NCBI RefSeq assembly: GCF_023159225.1 | Contig: NC_063164.1 | Coordinates: 70,851,300-70,915,299, forward strand | Length of the DNA: 64,000 nt | Direction: 5' to 3' | Origin: Perognathus longimembris pacificus | Taxonomy: Eukaryota; Chordata; Mammalia; Rodentia; Heteromyidae | In this document: piece by piece, positions 34,715-45,419 of the stretch | Position numbering within the stretch: the stretch's first letter is position 1 | How the letters are laid out: every line of letters starts with the position of its first letter | Program-made: the position numbers and the translations under genes | Notes under the pieces: model-generated | What the model was told of the DNA's origin: nothing | Databases searched by the model: none | Seen by the model: only the letters and a program-made list of their open reading frames with translations

Positions 34715-37140
34715 ATTTTTGTTACAGCTCCAAGAATGACTGCACTGCTTTGCTCAGAAATTCTTTGGTCAGAGCAAACTCTGGGTCTTTATACAAATCA
34801 TTCATCTCTACAATACTACTCCCTCTATTAATATACATGTTTCAATAATTTTGTTACTGTGTGTGTATGTGTGCATTCATGTGTTTAAGAAATTCATTAT
34901 TTGTAGTTTGAATCCTTGTGACTTAATGCAATCCAAAATATAAAACAAAAACAAAAATGCTGTGGCTTGCAGGTTTGTACTCTTAATGTGTCTCAAAGTA
35001 CAAGTAAAGATTTCCTAATAGAGTGCAATTATGAACAAAGAGATTTTGCTCAACATGCACTTCTAAGTAAGAGGAAAGATGGACAGCTGGGAAATGAACT
35101 ATCTAACTCGCTTTCCAGAATTTAAAAGCAGTAGGATCTTAGACATCAACTAGTCTAATATTTTCGGTTGACTCTCCAGATGAGCTCTTTGAGTACCAAT
35201 GTGAGTGAGATATACTGAGGATTCACTGATGTTTCTACACTCTTTCAGATATTTAATGTGGACATTGTCACACAAACTTCTGAGAAGTCCTATAATTTAT
35301 AAAACAAACACATTACTTAACTCACTGCTTCCCAAACATTCTTGTCTTTCACCATCACATTTTTTTTCCTTTGTGCAATGCACTAAAGCATCTGTCATTG
35401 CAAATCCTGTTCAGGAGGTCCTGATGCTGCACATTTTACAAATGAAGGACATGAAGTACAAAGAATTTAACTGGCTTAGCCAAAATCCTACATTGATGAT
35501 GACAAATCAGCAATGAACATAATGAGAAGTTAGACAGAAGTCGGAGAAAGGCAAAGTTCCCATCTTTATATGCCTGCATCTCACCAAGAAGTAGCCTCCT
35601 GTGTATCCCCCCCTCCGTCTTCTTGCTTAAACTTAGCGTCTCTCAACTTATACTTCCTGCCTGATCATGTCCTCTAGCTTGGATTCATCCATTAATAAGC
35701 ATGCACTTCCCTCCCTCAGGGAAGTCTTTAACACTAATCTTCTAGGCTCTAGAGTTGAGACAATGACTTGCCAAGGGAGTGGTTTAATAATGAAATTGGC
35801 ACTATTAAGGCGAATAGAACTTTCTGGCTCTCCTCAAATTTATTCCTGGTTAAGCTTAGGGATTTTCTTGATAAGACAAGAAAGAAATCAGCATTTCCTC
35901 ATACTGATTATGAAGTAGGTGATGCTTTAGCTCCTTCTCTGCACTCTTCCCCATTTCTCATGTCCAATCTGTCTCAGGACACTGAAATGTCAGAACTGCC
36001 CAGGAGCTATAGGAAATGAATTTGCCTGCAAGGTCTCACAAAATGCTACAGCACTCTAGATTCCTTAAGTATGCATGGCCTAGATGAAAATTGAACCTTC
36101 TAGCAAATGTCTCTCCTACCTAATTTCCACACCGAGAAGAAAGTAACACTACAGACAACACATTTCTTTAAAATGCCATTCCAATCTGTGAAATCCATTG
36201 CCCTTCATTTAGAAAGTTGAGCTTGGTTTCCAAACAGCCTGTTGGGAAAATTCCCTTCATGTCACCATGGTTTTCACTTGCCTGGCATGCCTATACCAAG
36301 AAGTAAAACGGTGATTGACATTGGGACTAAGAGGAATTGAACCCTTCTCATTTCTCAGACTTCGGTGGAATTGATGCTGATCCAACCACATCCCACCTAG
36401 TGCTTCTTAATTCAACATTTTAATCAGTTGGCCATGACTCCAATTCCTAGCAGTGAATGTGAAGAAAAACAGCGGTTCACTGGTTATAAAGCACCAACCC
36501 TGTGTGTATCACTTCCGCCTGTACAGGTGGGTTTTCAGAAGAGAGTTTTCAGTAGTACAGAAGGACAGTGTACACTGTATCCATATACAGCAAGTTTTCT
36601 CTATCACCCTCTATATTATTCTGTTAAAAGGAGAAAACACATTCAAGATACTCAATGTGTATGACTTGGAAGCTACTGAGTGACTTAGAGAAATAGGTCA
36701 CAGTAAAAAACAAAAGTGGTAGAAAATTACTCATGAGTAATTAAAACTGCATCAGGGGAAGAGGAATGTCTATGCCTACTTTCTACCTTGAATTTTTAAC
36801 AAAAAAATAATTAGAAGGACTCTTTCAGAAGGCCAATGCTGCTGAGTACTGTGATGCTCTTTGACTTGTACTACAGTGTGAGAATGCCACATCAAAGTCA
36901 TAGATCTTGGGTGACTCTGGGCTCAGAGTCTGTTTCCCGATGCCCTCTATACTTAGAAGATATTGCTAGAACACCAGGAAGGAAAGATTCTGAGACGCAT
37001 CTTCTAGCTTGAGGTCCTGATCTGTTCTTCTTAGACATCCAGAAGCCAAAGCTAAGGTGGCAGGTGTCAAATACAACAAACCCTACCCTTTCCATGTGAA
37101 CCAATTCGTGTGACTCCACCTGGATCTTTATGGCTCTTCT
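34715..37140. other. single-copy DNA with possible MIR core
   Basis: About 35430-35490 (TTTTACAAATGAAGGACATG and CTGGCTTAGCCAAAATC) resembles the MIR core 'TTTTACAGATGAGGAAACTGAGGC...TTGCCCAAGG'. The rest is unassigned and no coding exon is recognised. Confidence 0.4.
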
Positions 37141-37633
37141 CTACGTAAGCTGTCATTCTATTCAACGTATTTATTCAGAGCTTACTCTGTGCAAGACAAT
37201 GTAATTGGGACAGCATCCAAAAGAAATAAGTCACTATATAAATAGTAAGCCAGGATGCAATAAAGTGTATGTCATTACAAAGTACAGGTATAATAAAGAG
37301 TGAAATTCACAGTGGTGACAGAATCAGGAGGAGAGGCTTCTTTTGAAGAGGTGGCATTGAACTAGTCCTTGAAGGATAAAAAGCTTGTCATTTGGAGCTA
37401 GTACACAGAGGCCACTCCTCATGGAGGGTATATCTGAGCCAGGACTGGTCAGCACTTCGGCAACTGTTTCTGTGAATTCACTTGATTGAGTGATTCGGAA
37501 ACTGAATTAAAAGAATTTGATAAAAGAAAAAATTCCTATGAAATCACACACAAAAGAAAAACCACGTATTTCTAATACCATTCCTTTGATCTTCTATAGA
37601 AAGCCGGTACATAAATGAAGACTATTATGTCCA
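37141..37633. other. probable MIR/L2 remnants and single-copy DNA
   Basis: TATTTATTCAGAGCTTACTC and CTGTGCAAGACAATGTAATT at about 37170-37210 resemble the L2/MIR text 'TTTATTGAGCACCTACTATGTGCCAGGCACTG'. CATTGAACTAGTCCTTGAAG at about 37355 matches another old-repeat segment. Confidence 0.4.
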
Positions 37634-37904
37634 CTAAAGTCAGTATTCTTTTTTTTTAAACATGCTTAACATTTGTTATTTATATGTTCAACAAGAATAT
37701 CCCAGTGAGTTTGCAGTTCACTTGCTGCAAAGAAATATGCAGCGATTGTAATTTATGTTTACAAAGCCTTTCTAAGTCTGAAACATTGGTACAAGGATAT
37801 TAAATAGCATAAACATGTATGTATGTACTATACTCTCAATTATGTAAAAAAAAATCCTTCAAAAATCTTTGAGGGAAAAGTGTCAAAATACAGACAAGTA
37901 TCTG

Positions 37905-37945
37905 GATTATCTCCTCGTCCTCGTCCTCATCCTTCTTCTCTATCT
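37905..37945 (+). repeat. TCC/TTC-rich simple sequence
   Basis: CTCCTCGTCCTCGTCCTCAT and TCTTCTCTATCTTCTTCTT form a short pyrimidine tract that marks the tail side of the adjacent reverse-oriented SINE. Confidence 0.7.
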
Positions 37946-37946
37946 T

Positions 37947-38180
37947 CTTCTTACTATTTATGCTGGGGGGTTGAACTCAGGGCTTGGGCGCATTCCCTAA
38001 GCTTTTTTGCTCAAGGCTAGCTCTCTAACACTTGAATCACAGCTCTACTTCTGGCTACTTAAATTGGAAATAAGAGTCTCATGGACTTTCCTGCCTGGGC
38101 TGGCTTTGAACCACTATCCTTCGATCTCAGTCCTCTGAGTAGTTAGTATTACAGGCATGAGCTACCAGCAATGGGCTTAC
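37947..38180 (-). mobile_element. B1-ID/Geo composite SINE, reverse orientation
   Basis: On the plus strand it shows the reversed right half (GGGGGGTTGAACTCAGGGCT, TTTGCTCAAGGCTAGC) and then the reversed B1 half (CTGGCTTTGAACCACTATCC, ATTACAGGCATGAGCTACC). It lies inside the 37634-38681 retrocopy. Confidence 0.8.
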
Positions 38181-38221
38181 TTTTACTCTTTTAAAAAAAG
38201 TCTCTGAGTTTTTAAGATTTT

Positions 38222-38348
38222 GAAGAGGATTTTATTATTATTATTTGCTTGTATTGGGGTTGGAACTCAGAGCCTTTCACTTGCTAAGCTTGTTTGCTTT
38301 GCTACTCCTCTACTACTTGAGACATGTCTCCATTTCTGCTTTCTGTGG
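38222..38348 (-). mobile_element. ID/Geo-like SINE fragment, reverse orientation
   Basis: TTGGGGTTGGAACTCAGAGC, TTGCTAAGCTTGTTTGC and CATGTCTCCATTTCTGCTTT resemble a diverged right monomer on the minus strand. It breaks into the CT microsatellite. Confidence 0.5.
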
Positions 38349-38480
38349 TGCTCTCTCTGTCTCTGTCTCTCTGTCTCTGTCTCTGTCTGTTTCTGTCTCT
38401 CTCTCTGTCTCTCTCTGTCTCTCTGTCTCTCTCTCTCCCCTCTCCCTCCCCCCCTCTCTTTCTCCCTGCCCCTCTCGCTC
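38349..38480 (+). repeat. (CTGTCT/CT)n microsatellite
   Basis: An imperfect CTCTGT/CTCTCT pyrimidine tract passes into CCCTCTCC stretches. It produces long Ser-Leu and Arg-Glu pseudo-frames on the two strands. Confidence 0.95.
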
Positions 38481-38484
38481 TCCT

Positions 38485-38664
38485 TCTCTGGTCAGTCATG
38501 GGGCTTGAAGGCATGGGCATTGTCCCTGAGCTCTTTTGCTCAAGGCTAGAGCTCTACCACTGAGCCACAGTGCCACATCCTCAAACTAGTAGTTAACTGG
38601 TGGTTAATTGGAGATAAGAGACTCACTGACTTTCCTGCCTGGGCTGGCTTTGAATCAAGATCCT
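38485..38664 (-). mobile_element. B1-ID/Geo composite SINE, 5'-truncated, reverse orientation
   Basis: TCAGTCATGGGGCTTGAAGG, TTTTGCTCAAGGCTAGAGC and TGCCTGGGCTGGCTTTGAAT are the reversed right and B1 parts. The minus-strand 5' end abuts the TSD at 38665, so this SINE is the 5' edge of the larger retrocopy. Confidence 0.8.
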
Positions 38665-38861
38665 CTAAAGTCAGTATTCTTAAGTGGCAATATTTTTAGA
38701 ATATTTGAAAGTGGATTTATTTTCTTTCCAAGAAAAATGCTAAGAAATTAAATGTATTCTATATGAATAATCAAGATCTGTATAGTGAAAAACAACAAAT
38801 TCTGAGGTTTCATACAGGAACAAGATAAAAATCTTCTGCTCTGGTAAAATTCTTTCTGACA

Positions 38862-39041
38862 GGGCTGGGGATATGGCCTAGTGGCAAGAGTGCCTGCTCG
38901 ATTCCCCAGCACCACATATACAGAAAAACGGCCAGAAGCGGCGCTGTGGCTCAAGTGGCAGAGTGCTAGCCTTGAGCGGGAAGAAGCCAGGGACAGTGCT
39001 CAGGCCCTGAGTCAAGGCCCAGGACTGGCCAAAAAAAAAAA
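38862..39041 (+). mobile_element. ID + Geo SINE with internal deletion and 16-bp TSD
   Basis: GGGCTGGGGATATGGCCTAG to CAGGACTGGCC. The segment between GTGCCTGC and TCGATTCCCC, about two dozen bases upstream of the B box, is missing. The direct repeat AAAATTCTTTCTGACA is at 38846-38861 and 39042-39057. GAGCGGGAAG (young) variant. Confidence 0.95.
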
Positions 39042-39057
39042 AAAATTCTTTCTGACA

Positions 39058-39964
39058 ATACCATGCATATTGTTTTGACCATAATACCTTATGAAGATAA
39101 TGCTGAAGAACAATATACAAGGATTCCTGGAGCCCTTGTACGGCTTAATCTGCTCCAGCTCCTAGAGTACAAATAACTTAGACTGAGTACTTTAAACACA
39201 ATAGGGCTTTATTCATTACAGTTCAAGAGACTGGGAAGTCCAAACTGTAAAAGCCAGTGTCTGGTGTCTGGTGAAGGCTCCTGTGCTCTCTTGGATACAC
39301 ATTTTACCCTAACAAAGCAGAAGGGTCATGAAATTCTCTTCCATCTACTTCATAAGGGTACTGATTCCATTCACTACCAACACTAACAATGAGAGATTAA
39401 ATTCCAACATAAAACTTAGGAATATACCAATATTCAGACTATTAAAATACTCATTTATAGTACTAATAACTAATGGTTTGAGGATGTAAAATGCTCCCTT
39501 GCAAATATTCTAGTTTATAAAGAAGGGCAAGAGTCACCTTTATTTGTACATACTGGGATCCACATGGTAGTGGGAAACCCAAGGCAAATTCTGTAAGAGA
39601 GAAAATCCAAAGCCAAGGAAATAGACAAAACACAGAAACAACATAAACTAAAAGATGGGTGCTAGTGGCAGGAATTAGAACAAATGTTAACAATAAACTA
39701 GATCCCAGATAATAAACCCACACCTCTTCTGTAGACCAGGAAACGATACAAGTGTGTCAGAGGATGAAACGGGATCTCAGAATTCAGCACTCTTCTTATT
39801 TCAAATATCTGTGAACCTAGAAAAATTCTCAACTTTATGAATTCAGAACACTGAACCGTATTAACAGATAGAGTCTTCTGTTATAGGAGCCAAAGGATTG
39901 TGTTGTCAGGGAGAAGGAAACAGACTTATTCTCTGTCTCATAAGGTTTACATTGTACACAACAA
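39058..39964. other. single-copy DNA with probable old repeat at about 39170-39420
   Basis: CTTTATTCATTACAGTTCAA, GAGACTGGGAAGTCCAAACT and GTGTCTGGTGAAGGCTCCTG resemble the same old repeat type as at 12.0 and 55.1 kb ('ACAGTTCTGGAGGCTGGAAGTCC'). The remainder is unassigned. Confidence 0.4.
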
Positions 39965-40285
39965 TTAGTGGCTAGGCACAGTGGCTTACTCCTGTAATCC
40001 CAGCTACTTGAGAGGAAGGTATAGAACTGTGTGTGGTTCAAGGTCACCCCAGGCAACAAATTAGTGAGTCCCTGTCTCAACAAACAAGCTGTGTTTAATG
40101 AGGCACATCTATAACCCCATTCACAGAGGTCTACTTTAGGAGTAACATGGTCCAAGGCTGGCCAAAGGAAAAAGTACAAGACCCTATCTCAAAAATAACT
40201 AAAGCAAAAAGGGAAGAGGTTGTGACTCAAGTGGTAGAGCACTTGTTCAAGATTCTGAGTTCAAATCACTCTATCATCAAAAATG
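39965..40285 (+). mobile_element. tandem B1-like + ID composite SINE
   Basis: GGCTAGGCACAGTGGCTTAC and TAATCCCAGCTACTTGAGAG are B1-like. A second B1-like stretch follows (AATGAGGCACATCTATAACC, AAGACCCTATCTC). An ID-like end completes it (GAGGTTGTGACTCAAGTGGT to GAGTTCAAATCACTC). Confidence 0.65.
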
Positions 40286-40289
40286 AATG

Positions 40290-40485
40290 GAAGAGCTGGG
40301 CACAGGTGGTTCACACCTCCAATCCTAGCTACTACTCAGGAGGCTAAGATCTGAGGATAGTGGTTTGAAACCAGGCCCAACAAGGAAGTGTGTGAGAGTC
40401 CACCCAAAAGTGAGAAGTGAAATTGTGTTATCCTTGAGTAAGAAAAGCTAAGGGACAACAGTGTCCAGACCCTGAGTTCAGCATG
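40290..40485 (+). mobile_element. B1-ID/Geo composite SINE
   Basis: GAGCTGGGCACAGGTGGTTC, TAATCCTAGC-type text and GAGGCTAAGATCTGAGGATA form the B1 half. CTTGAGTAAGAAAAGCTAAG and GACCCTGAGTTCAGC are the right-half remnant. A purine tract follows. Confidence 0.7.
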
Positions 40486-40600
40486 AAGGGGAAAGGGGAG
40501 AGGGAAAGGGAAAGAGGGAGAGGGAGAAGAAGGAGAGAAAGACAGAGAGAGGAGAGGAGAGGGGAGGGGAGGGGAGGGGAAGGGAGGGAAGGAGAGGAAA
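40486..40600 (+). repeat. GGGA/GGAAA purine-rich simple sequence
   Basis: An imperfect all-purine tract at the tail of the preceding SINE, ending in GGGGAGGGGA repeats. Confidence 0.9.
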
Positions 40601-42462
40601 TATATTTTCATGATGTTTCTTCACATTCTAATTAGCTATGGAAAAAATGAATACCTTTGAGTTTCCTGGTTCTATCTATAAAAGCACTGGTGATCATCTT
40701 CAACCACACTTTCCCCTAGTAACAAACACACATACAGACACACATACAGATACACACACGCACCACAAATACACACACATATGCACAATCATTTCAACAT
40801 GTTGCACTTTAGAAAGAGAATTCCAAGGGAGAAAATCAGACACACTTTTCAAGATTGTCAGGTATTATAGAGATTATAAAGACAAGAACATTTGTCTTTA
40901 CAATATGATCATATGAAAGTGACAGTTGTAATAGATCTTTTTCTCATAATGTTTTTCCTTCTAAGAGCAATACATTTACATTGTAGAAAATTTGAATAAC
41001 AAAGCCTACAAAACCACTTGCAATCCCATATTACCCAGAGAGAATCACTATTAATATTCTAATGTATTTCTCTTCACTGAGAGATGAATAGAGGACTTTT
41101 TTTGACTGTGCAGTATTTAATATGGGATCACACTATTATAAAGTTTTATATCCTGCCTTTTTTCCATTCTTTTTTCCCCTTAACATTGACTTTAACATTG
41201 TGGAAAAAATAATTTTTTAAACAGTTGAGAGACATCAGCCAGTTATGATGTCCCCTGATGGGAAAGAATTTAAAACCACCCCTTGTAAGTACATTTGAGA
41301 TTGCTTTTTCCAAGTACACTTATCTTCAATCTTCTACTTTCACTTTAATCTTCTATTATTTTTCTTGCCATTTAGGTTGTCTTTTGAGTTTTCCCTATAG
41401 CTCAGCTTCACAACTTGGTCTTCACTTACCATAAGAACTGCCTATCGTCTGTAAACATTTAGAGAAGTGTTAAATAAGACCATCTCCAAACTACTTCCTA
41501 GAAGCACCTGTTTGTCCACTCAGAAGAGCTCACTGATCCACACTTTATGTCATATTTCTTGGCCAAGCCTCTTTTTCATAATAAGCAATTGTAACTAGGA
41601 GGAAACTGGGATGTGTTACTTGATTAAGATTTTTGAAAGATTTTTTTAATTGAATGTTCTGCAACATTTTTACAGCAAGCATATTTTCTCCCTTTAACAA
41701 TACATTGTCTCCAAAATAAAACATTATTTGGCTATAATCCATTGTCTTTGAATATAAATCAGCCTCCAAGATAAGGATCTGATTTGGTGGCCCCAATATC
41801 CTTCTGAAACTCTTTCTTGGACACAATTTCCTCAAGACACTAGCAACAGTCTCATCAACACCCAGAGGCATTGTCATCTATGAGCCAAGTGTCATCTGCA
41901 GAAGTGGGTGAGAGCCATCTGGTCTTAAGTTGTGGAGATTTACAAGTATCTAGCCTGTTGATGAGGCCTGGGACATCCTGAGTACTTGCCACTTCTGGAT
42001 CTAGTACCTCTAAGGTACTGCTTAAGAGAGTCTGAATGTAGGAATATTACTCAGCAAAAACATGAAAAAAAATCATTTGCACTCTATTTTACCTCTCTCT
42101 AACTCAGAAGACATTTACTATGATGAAAGCCAAGTGCCTTCAATTTCTCATTCCACTGTGTTTTAGAAACCACTTGTAAAGATTTCCTTTTTCAAATTCA
42201 TTTTAGCTCCCTCATGTCTATGTGCATATGATCCATCACCCTTAATTGGCTCAACTTTATAATCTAACCCTTCAATGTCCTTTTTTCATTATATGTAAAT
42301 GTTCTTTTCCTGTCCTTTAAATTTTCCCAATATATTTATGATTTTAAAGAGCAGAGTACAATATCTTTGCTTTTCAGGTCATATCTGTGTCCCCATAAGA
42401 TAACTAATATAGTCCTCTATATACAATTATATAATTTTAAATAAATTTTAGATAAATAAATT
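40601..42462. other. single-copy DNA with CA tract and possible old repeat
   Basis: Imperfect ACACAC/ACATACAGAC tracts lie at about 40720-40790. The stretch 40940-41230 (CATTGTAGAAAATTTGAATA, AATCCCATATTACCCAGAGA, GTATTTAATATGGGATCACA) resembles an old dispersed mammalian repeat that I cannot name. The minus-strand frame at 41545-41877 has no known motif. Confidence 0.4.
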
Positions 42463-42473
42463 TAAAATACATT

Positions 42474-42730
42474 TTTGTTTTGTTCTGGTTTTTTTTGTTG
42501 TTGTTGTTGTTTTGGTTTTTTTGTGTTTTTTTTTTTTGCCAGTCGTGGAGGTTGAACTCAGGGCCTGAGGCACTGTCCCTGGCACCTTTTTGCTCAAGGC
42601 TAGCACTCTGCGACTTGAGCCACAGTGCCCCTTCTGGCCTTTTCTATATATGTGGTGCTGAGGAATCGAACCCAGGGTTTCATGTATATGAGGCAAGCAC
42701 TCTTCGCCACTAGGCCATATTCCCAGCCCC
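42474..42730 (-). mobile_element. dimeric ID + Geo SINE, reverse orientation
   Basis: On the plus strand: a T/GTT-rich start, then GCCAGTCGTGGAGGTTGAAC, and the reversed left monomer ending CATATTCCCAGCCCC. The TSD TAAAATACATT is at 42463-42473 and 42731-42741. The tail has decayed to a TTG/TTTG simple sequence. Confidence 0.92.
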
Positions 42731-42741
42731 TAAAATACATT

Positions 42742-45299
42742 ATTTTAAATACTTCTTTCCACTTGTTTTTCCCCTCTAATGTGTCAACCTTGAGTCTCTT
42801 CTAGAGAATGACTTTGATTTTGACATCTTTCTTTGGAGCACCCTCTTCATTTAAGTATTGAGTGGAAATGAAATAGGTATCACTCATCCTTATATTCTTC
42901 CATCTCTGTTCTATATGCAAAGCACCCAATAGCATTTCTGGAATTCTAGTACTCCATGCTAAGCACTTGACACGCATTATAGCTTGGATCTCAGGTGCTA
43001 CCCTGGAAATATCATTGACAAGGAATTTCCCCATGTGTACCTTTCACCTAGAGTAGAACTGACACATAGTAGGAAATCAGTAAATATTTGATGAATGGAT
43101 AAATTGAAAAACTGCATGAGATTAGTGTATTCATATGTTACACAAAAGGAAATCAAAGCACAGAGGTTTACTTTCTGAAGACCTACAGTCCAAGAGAGGC
43201 CCAGACTTGAACCCTAAACCTACATACTTAATCAAGACTTACTACTAGTAAGTTCAATACCCATCCACATTAATGCAAGCAAAAACTAACCCATGTACCA
43301 TTATAAATATTACACAATGTCACAAATAAATATCATAAGCAATAACTTTCCAAGAAAAGATCACAAATGCTGGGCCTTTAATAACCAGAGAGGCAGATAT
43401 CTATAGGATTTCTTGTTGTTAGCTATGCAAAAAATGTAACTTCTTTTTAATCAATGTCTTCTACAAATTTTCTAAAATAGTTAAAAAGGATTTAAGAGCT
43501 TTTCATATATGAATACCCCTCTCCCACCCCTACTCAATGGTTCTGGGTTTAAGTATTTTTAGTCAATTCTTTCTAAAGTAAGAATAGCACTAAGAAAATA
43601 ATCACCTAGGAATTCATTGTTAATTGACTATAGAGCATATGGAGAGTTTCTGCTGGTATGGTAGAAAACTTACACATTTCTCAAACAACCCTGCCACTAC
43701 TGGCCATTTGATTTGCATGAAACACTACTAGTAGGAGACCATTCTTCAGAGTTTGGTTGCTTATACCTTTTTATAAACTCTGTAGCAAAATAATACAATA
43801 AAAAGAGTGGTTCCTTGAAACCATTGTTAAGTCTCTTCTAAAATCTCTATTTGCCCATACAATGAGGAAGCAAAGGGACACTAAGTGGAGAGCAAGGCAT
43901 TTTGAGAGAGGCACATGCTGACCTTAAAGGTGTAGGGTGAATAGTAGAAAGGGGAACAGGAAGTAGAAGTTTGCCACTATCAAAGATTTAGCAGTGCAGG
44001 AAGAGAAGGAAGGAAAAGGGGAGGGAGAGAGGGAGAGAAGGAGGTGGGGGAAGGGACTTGGAAACCACTTGAATTTGAACCCTGATATTCGCAGATCGTT
44101 CACTGAAAGATACAATTTTTCATCTGTAAAATGGAAATGAGAAAAATGTCTTCTCACTTTAATTGTACATTCCATGTGCCATGAAAACCATACAGTATGA
44201 AACAATGTGTGTTTATTTTTTTAACATGACACTACTTGCCTACAATGCACCCACTTTTGCATTCTGTACTAACAACATTCTTGTTACTAAGCTATCAACA
44301 GCCTCCAAATGTAGCCCCACCAACTGTGTCTATCTTTTTGGTTTGGATGGGTTTCTGCTATTTCTAACCCAAGGACCCAATATACAATTTTCAGCCAGCT
44401 CTGTGTGCTTGCAGGCTTACTGGGTGCTCTCAGAACTAGCATGCTGTAAACCTCTGTTTAAACAAGGAAGCCTCTTTTAAGTCCTGTCTCAGTCTGCTGC
44501 CTTTGGTTGAGGTGGAAACTAAAATTGAAAACAGATAGATGTTTTACATTTAAATAGGTTTAACATAAACGTGCATTAAGCCATTTCATGGGCGATTGCA
44601 CAAATATCTTTTGCAAACTTGGTGCACGTGAGCACATATACAGTAACCATTCGTGCCTTCTAGAGAAATAAGGCACAGATCCGAAATTTTAAACAGCTAC
44701 TTGGAGTTCCTCTCACTGGAAAGAAAATGTAATGGCTTTAAGGGAATTGCTTTTAATATCACGGCATCTGCAATGGTGGCCAGAGCAGTGCAGCACACAG
44801 TATATGTCACCGCAACTCAACTAAACAAGAAATAAGCTTCCCTCCGGAGAATCTAAACTCCCTTGCCTCCCACAAAGAAAATTGAATTTTGGAGGTCACA
44901 CCTTGGGTAGTTTACCAGAGGGAGAAGCGTTTTGACTTGGGCTCCCGGAGGTCAATGCTATTCCTACAAATTGATGGGTTTCCACTTCCCCAAATTAAAA
45001 TAAATCTTTAGAGTACCATAGGATAGCAAGGTGATTGTGGCACTAAAGGTAACAGACCACACCTGATTAAAAAAAAAAAAAAAAAAAAAGTCCAAACATC
45101 AAGTTTGGGAATGCACAGCAAAGGCCAAGGTCTATATTTGGGAGGGGGGGCGGGGGGGAATAAACGGGGACAGGAAATGACGAGACTTTAGTGGGGATCT
45201 GAGATGGGGAGAGAGAAACAGATGGATTTAGGCAGAAATTAATTGCTTAGCCAAATATGAATCAATCAACCCAACTGCTGTTACCAGAGAGTTAAATTT
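42742..45299. other. single-copy DNA with a probable MIR remnant and a purine tract
   Basis: About 43050-43100 (ACTGACACATAGTAGGAAAT, CAGTAAATATTTGATGAATG) matches the MIR 3' end. About 43140-43200 resembles a MIR core. A GGAGAGG purine tract lies at 43995-44060. A pure A run (about 45069-45089) has no recognisable insert or TSD. Frames at 43924-44480 are not recognised. Confidence 0.4.
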
Positions 45300-45419
45300 A
45301 AAAAAAATAAAATAAAAACACACACACACACAAAAAAACGGTCACCAAGTCCAGCCTAAGCAAAGTCCCTACTCCCCCCCCCCGGGCGGACAGTTCCCAC
45401 ACTGTCCCACCGGGGTCAT

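Larger units (their letters stand above)
37634..38681 (-). mobile_element. retrocopy of a roughly 1-kb untranslated transcript carrying SINEs
   Basis: The 17-bp direct repeat CTAAAGTCAGTATTCTT occurs at 37634-37650 and 38665-38681. Directly inside the left copy is a T run (a poly(A) tail on the minus strand), and 22 bp further on a TATAAA poly(A)-signal variant on the minus strand (37679-37684). The 3' part (37658-37900) is not a SINE or an L1. Upstream come a B1-ID SINE, an ID fragment, a CT microsatellite and a second, 5'-truncated B1-ID SINE. All lie on the minus strand and inside one TSD. This fits one L1-mediated insertion of a polyadenylated non-coding RNA or 3' UTR. Piecemeal insertion of the parts is the alternative, but it would not explain the outer TSD. 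No frame of note is present and the source transcript is unknown. Confidence 0.65.

Noticed and set aside
38220..38563. Ser/Leu-rich plus-strand frames near 38.3 kb
   Set aside because: They arise from the CT microsatellite and reversed SINE sequence inside the retrocopy.
45069..45089. A run suspected to be the tail of another processed retrocopy
   Set aside because: No direct repeat of the sequence after the run was found upstream, and no coding or repeat similarity precedes it.
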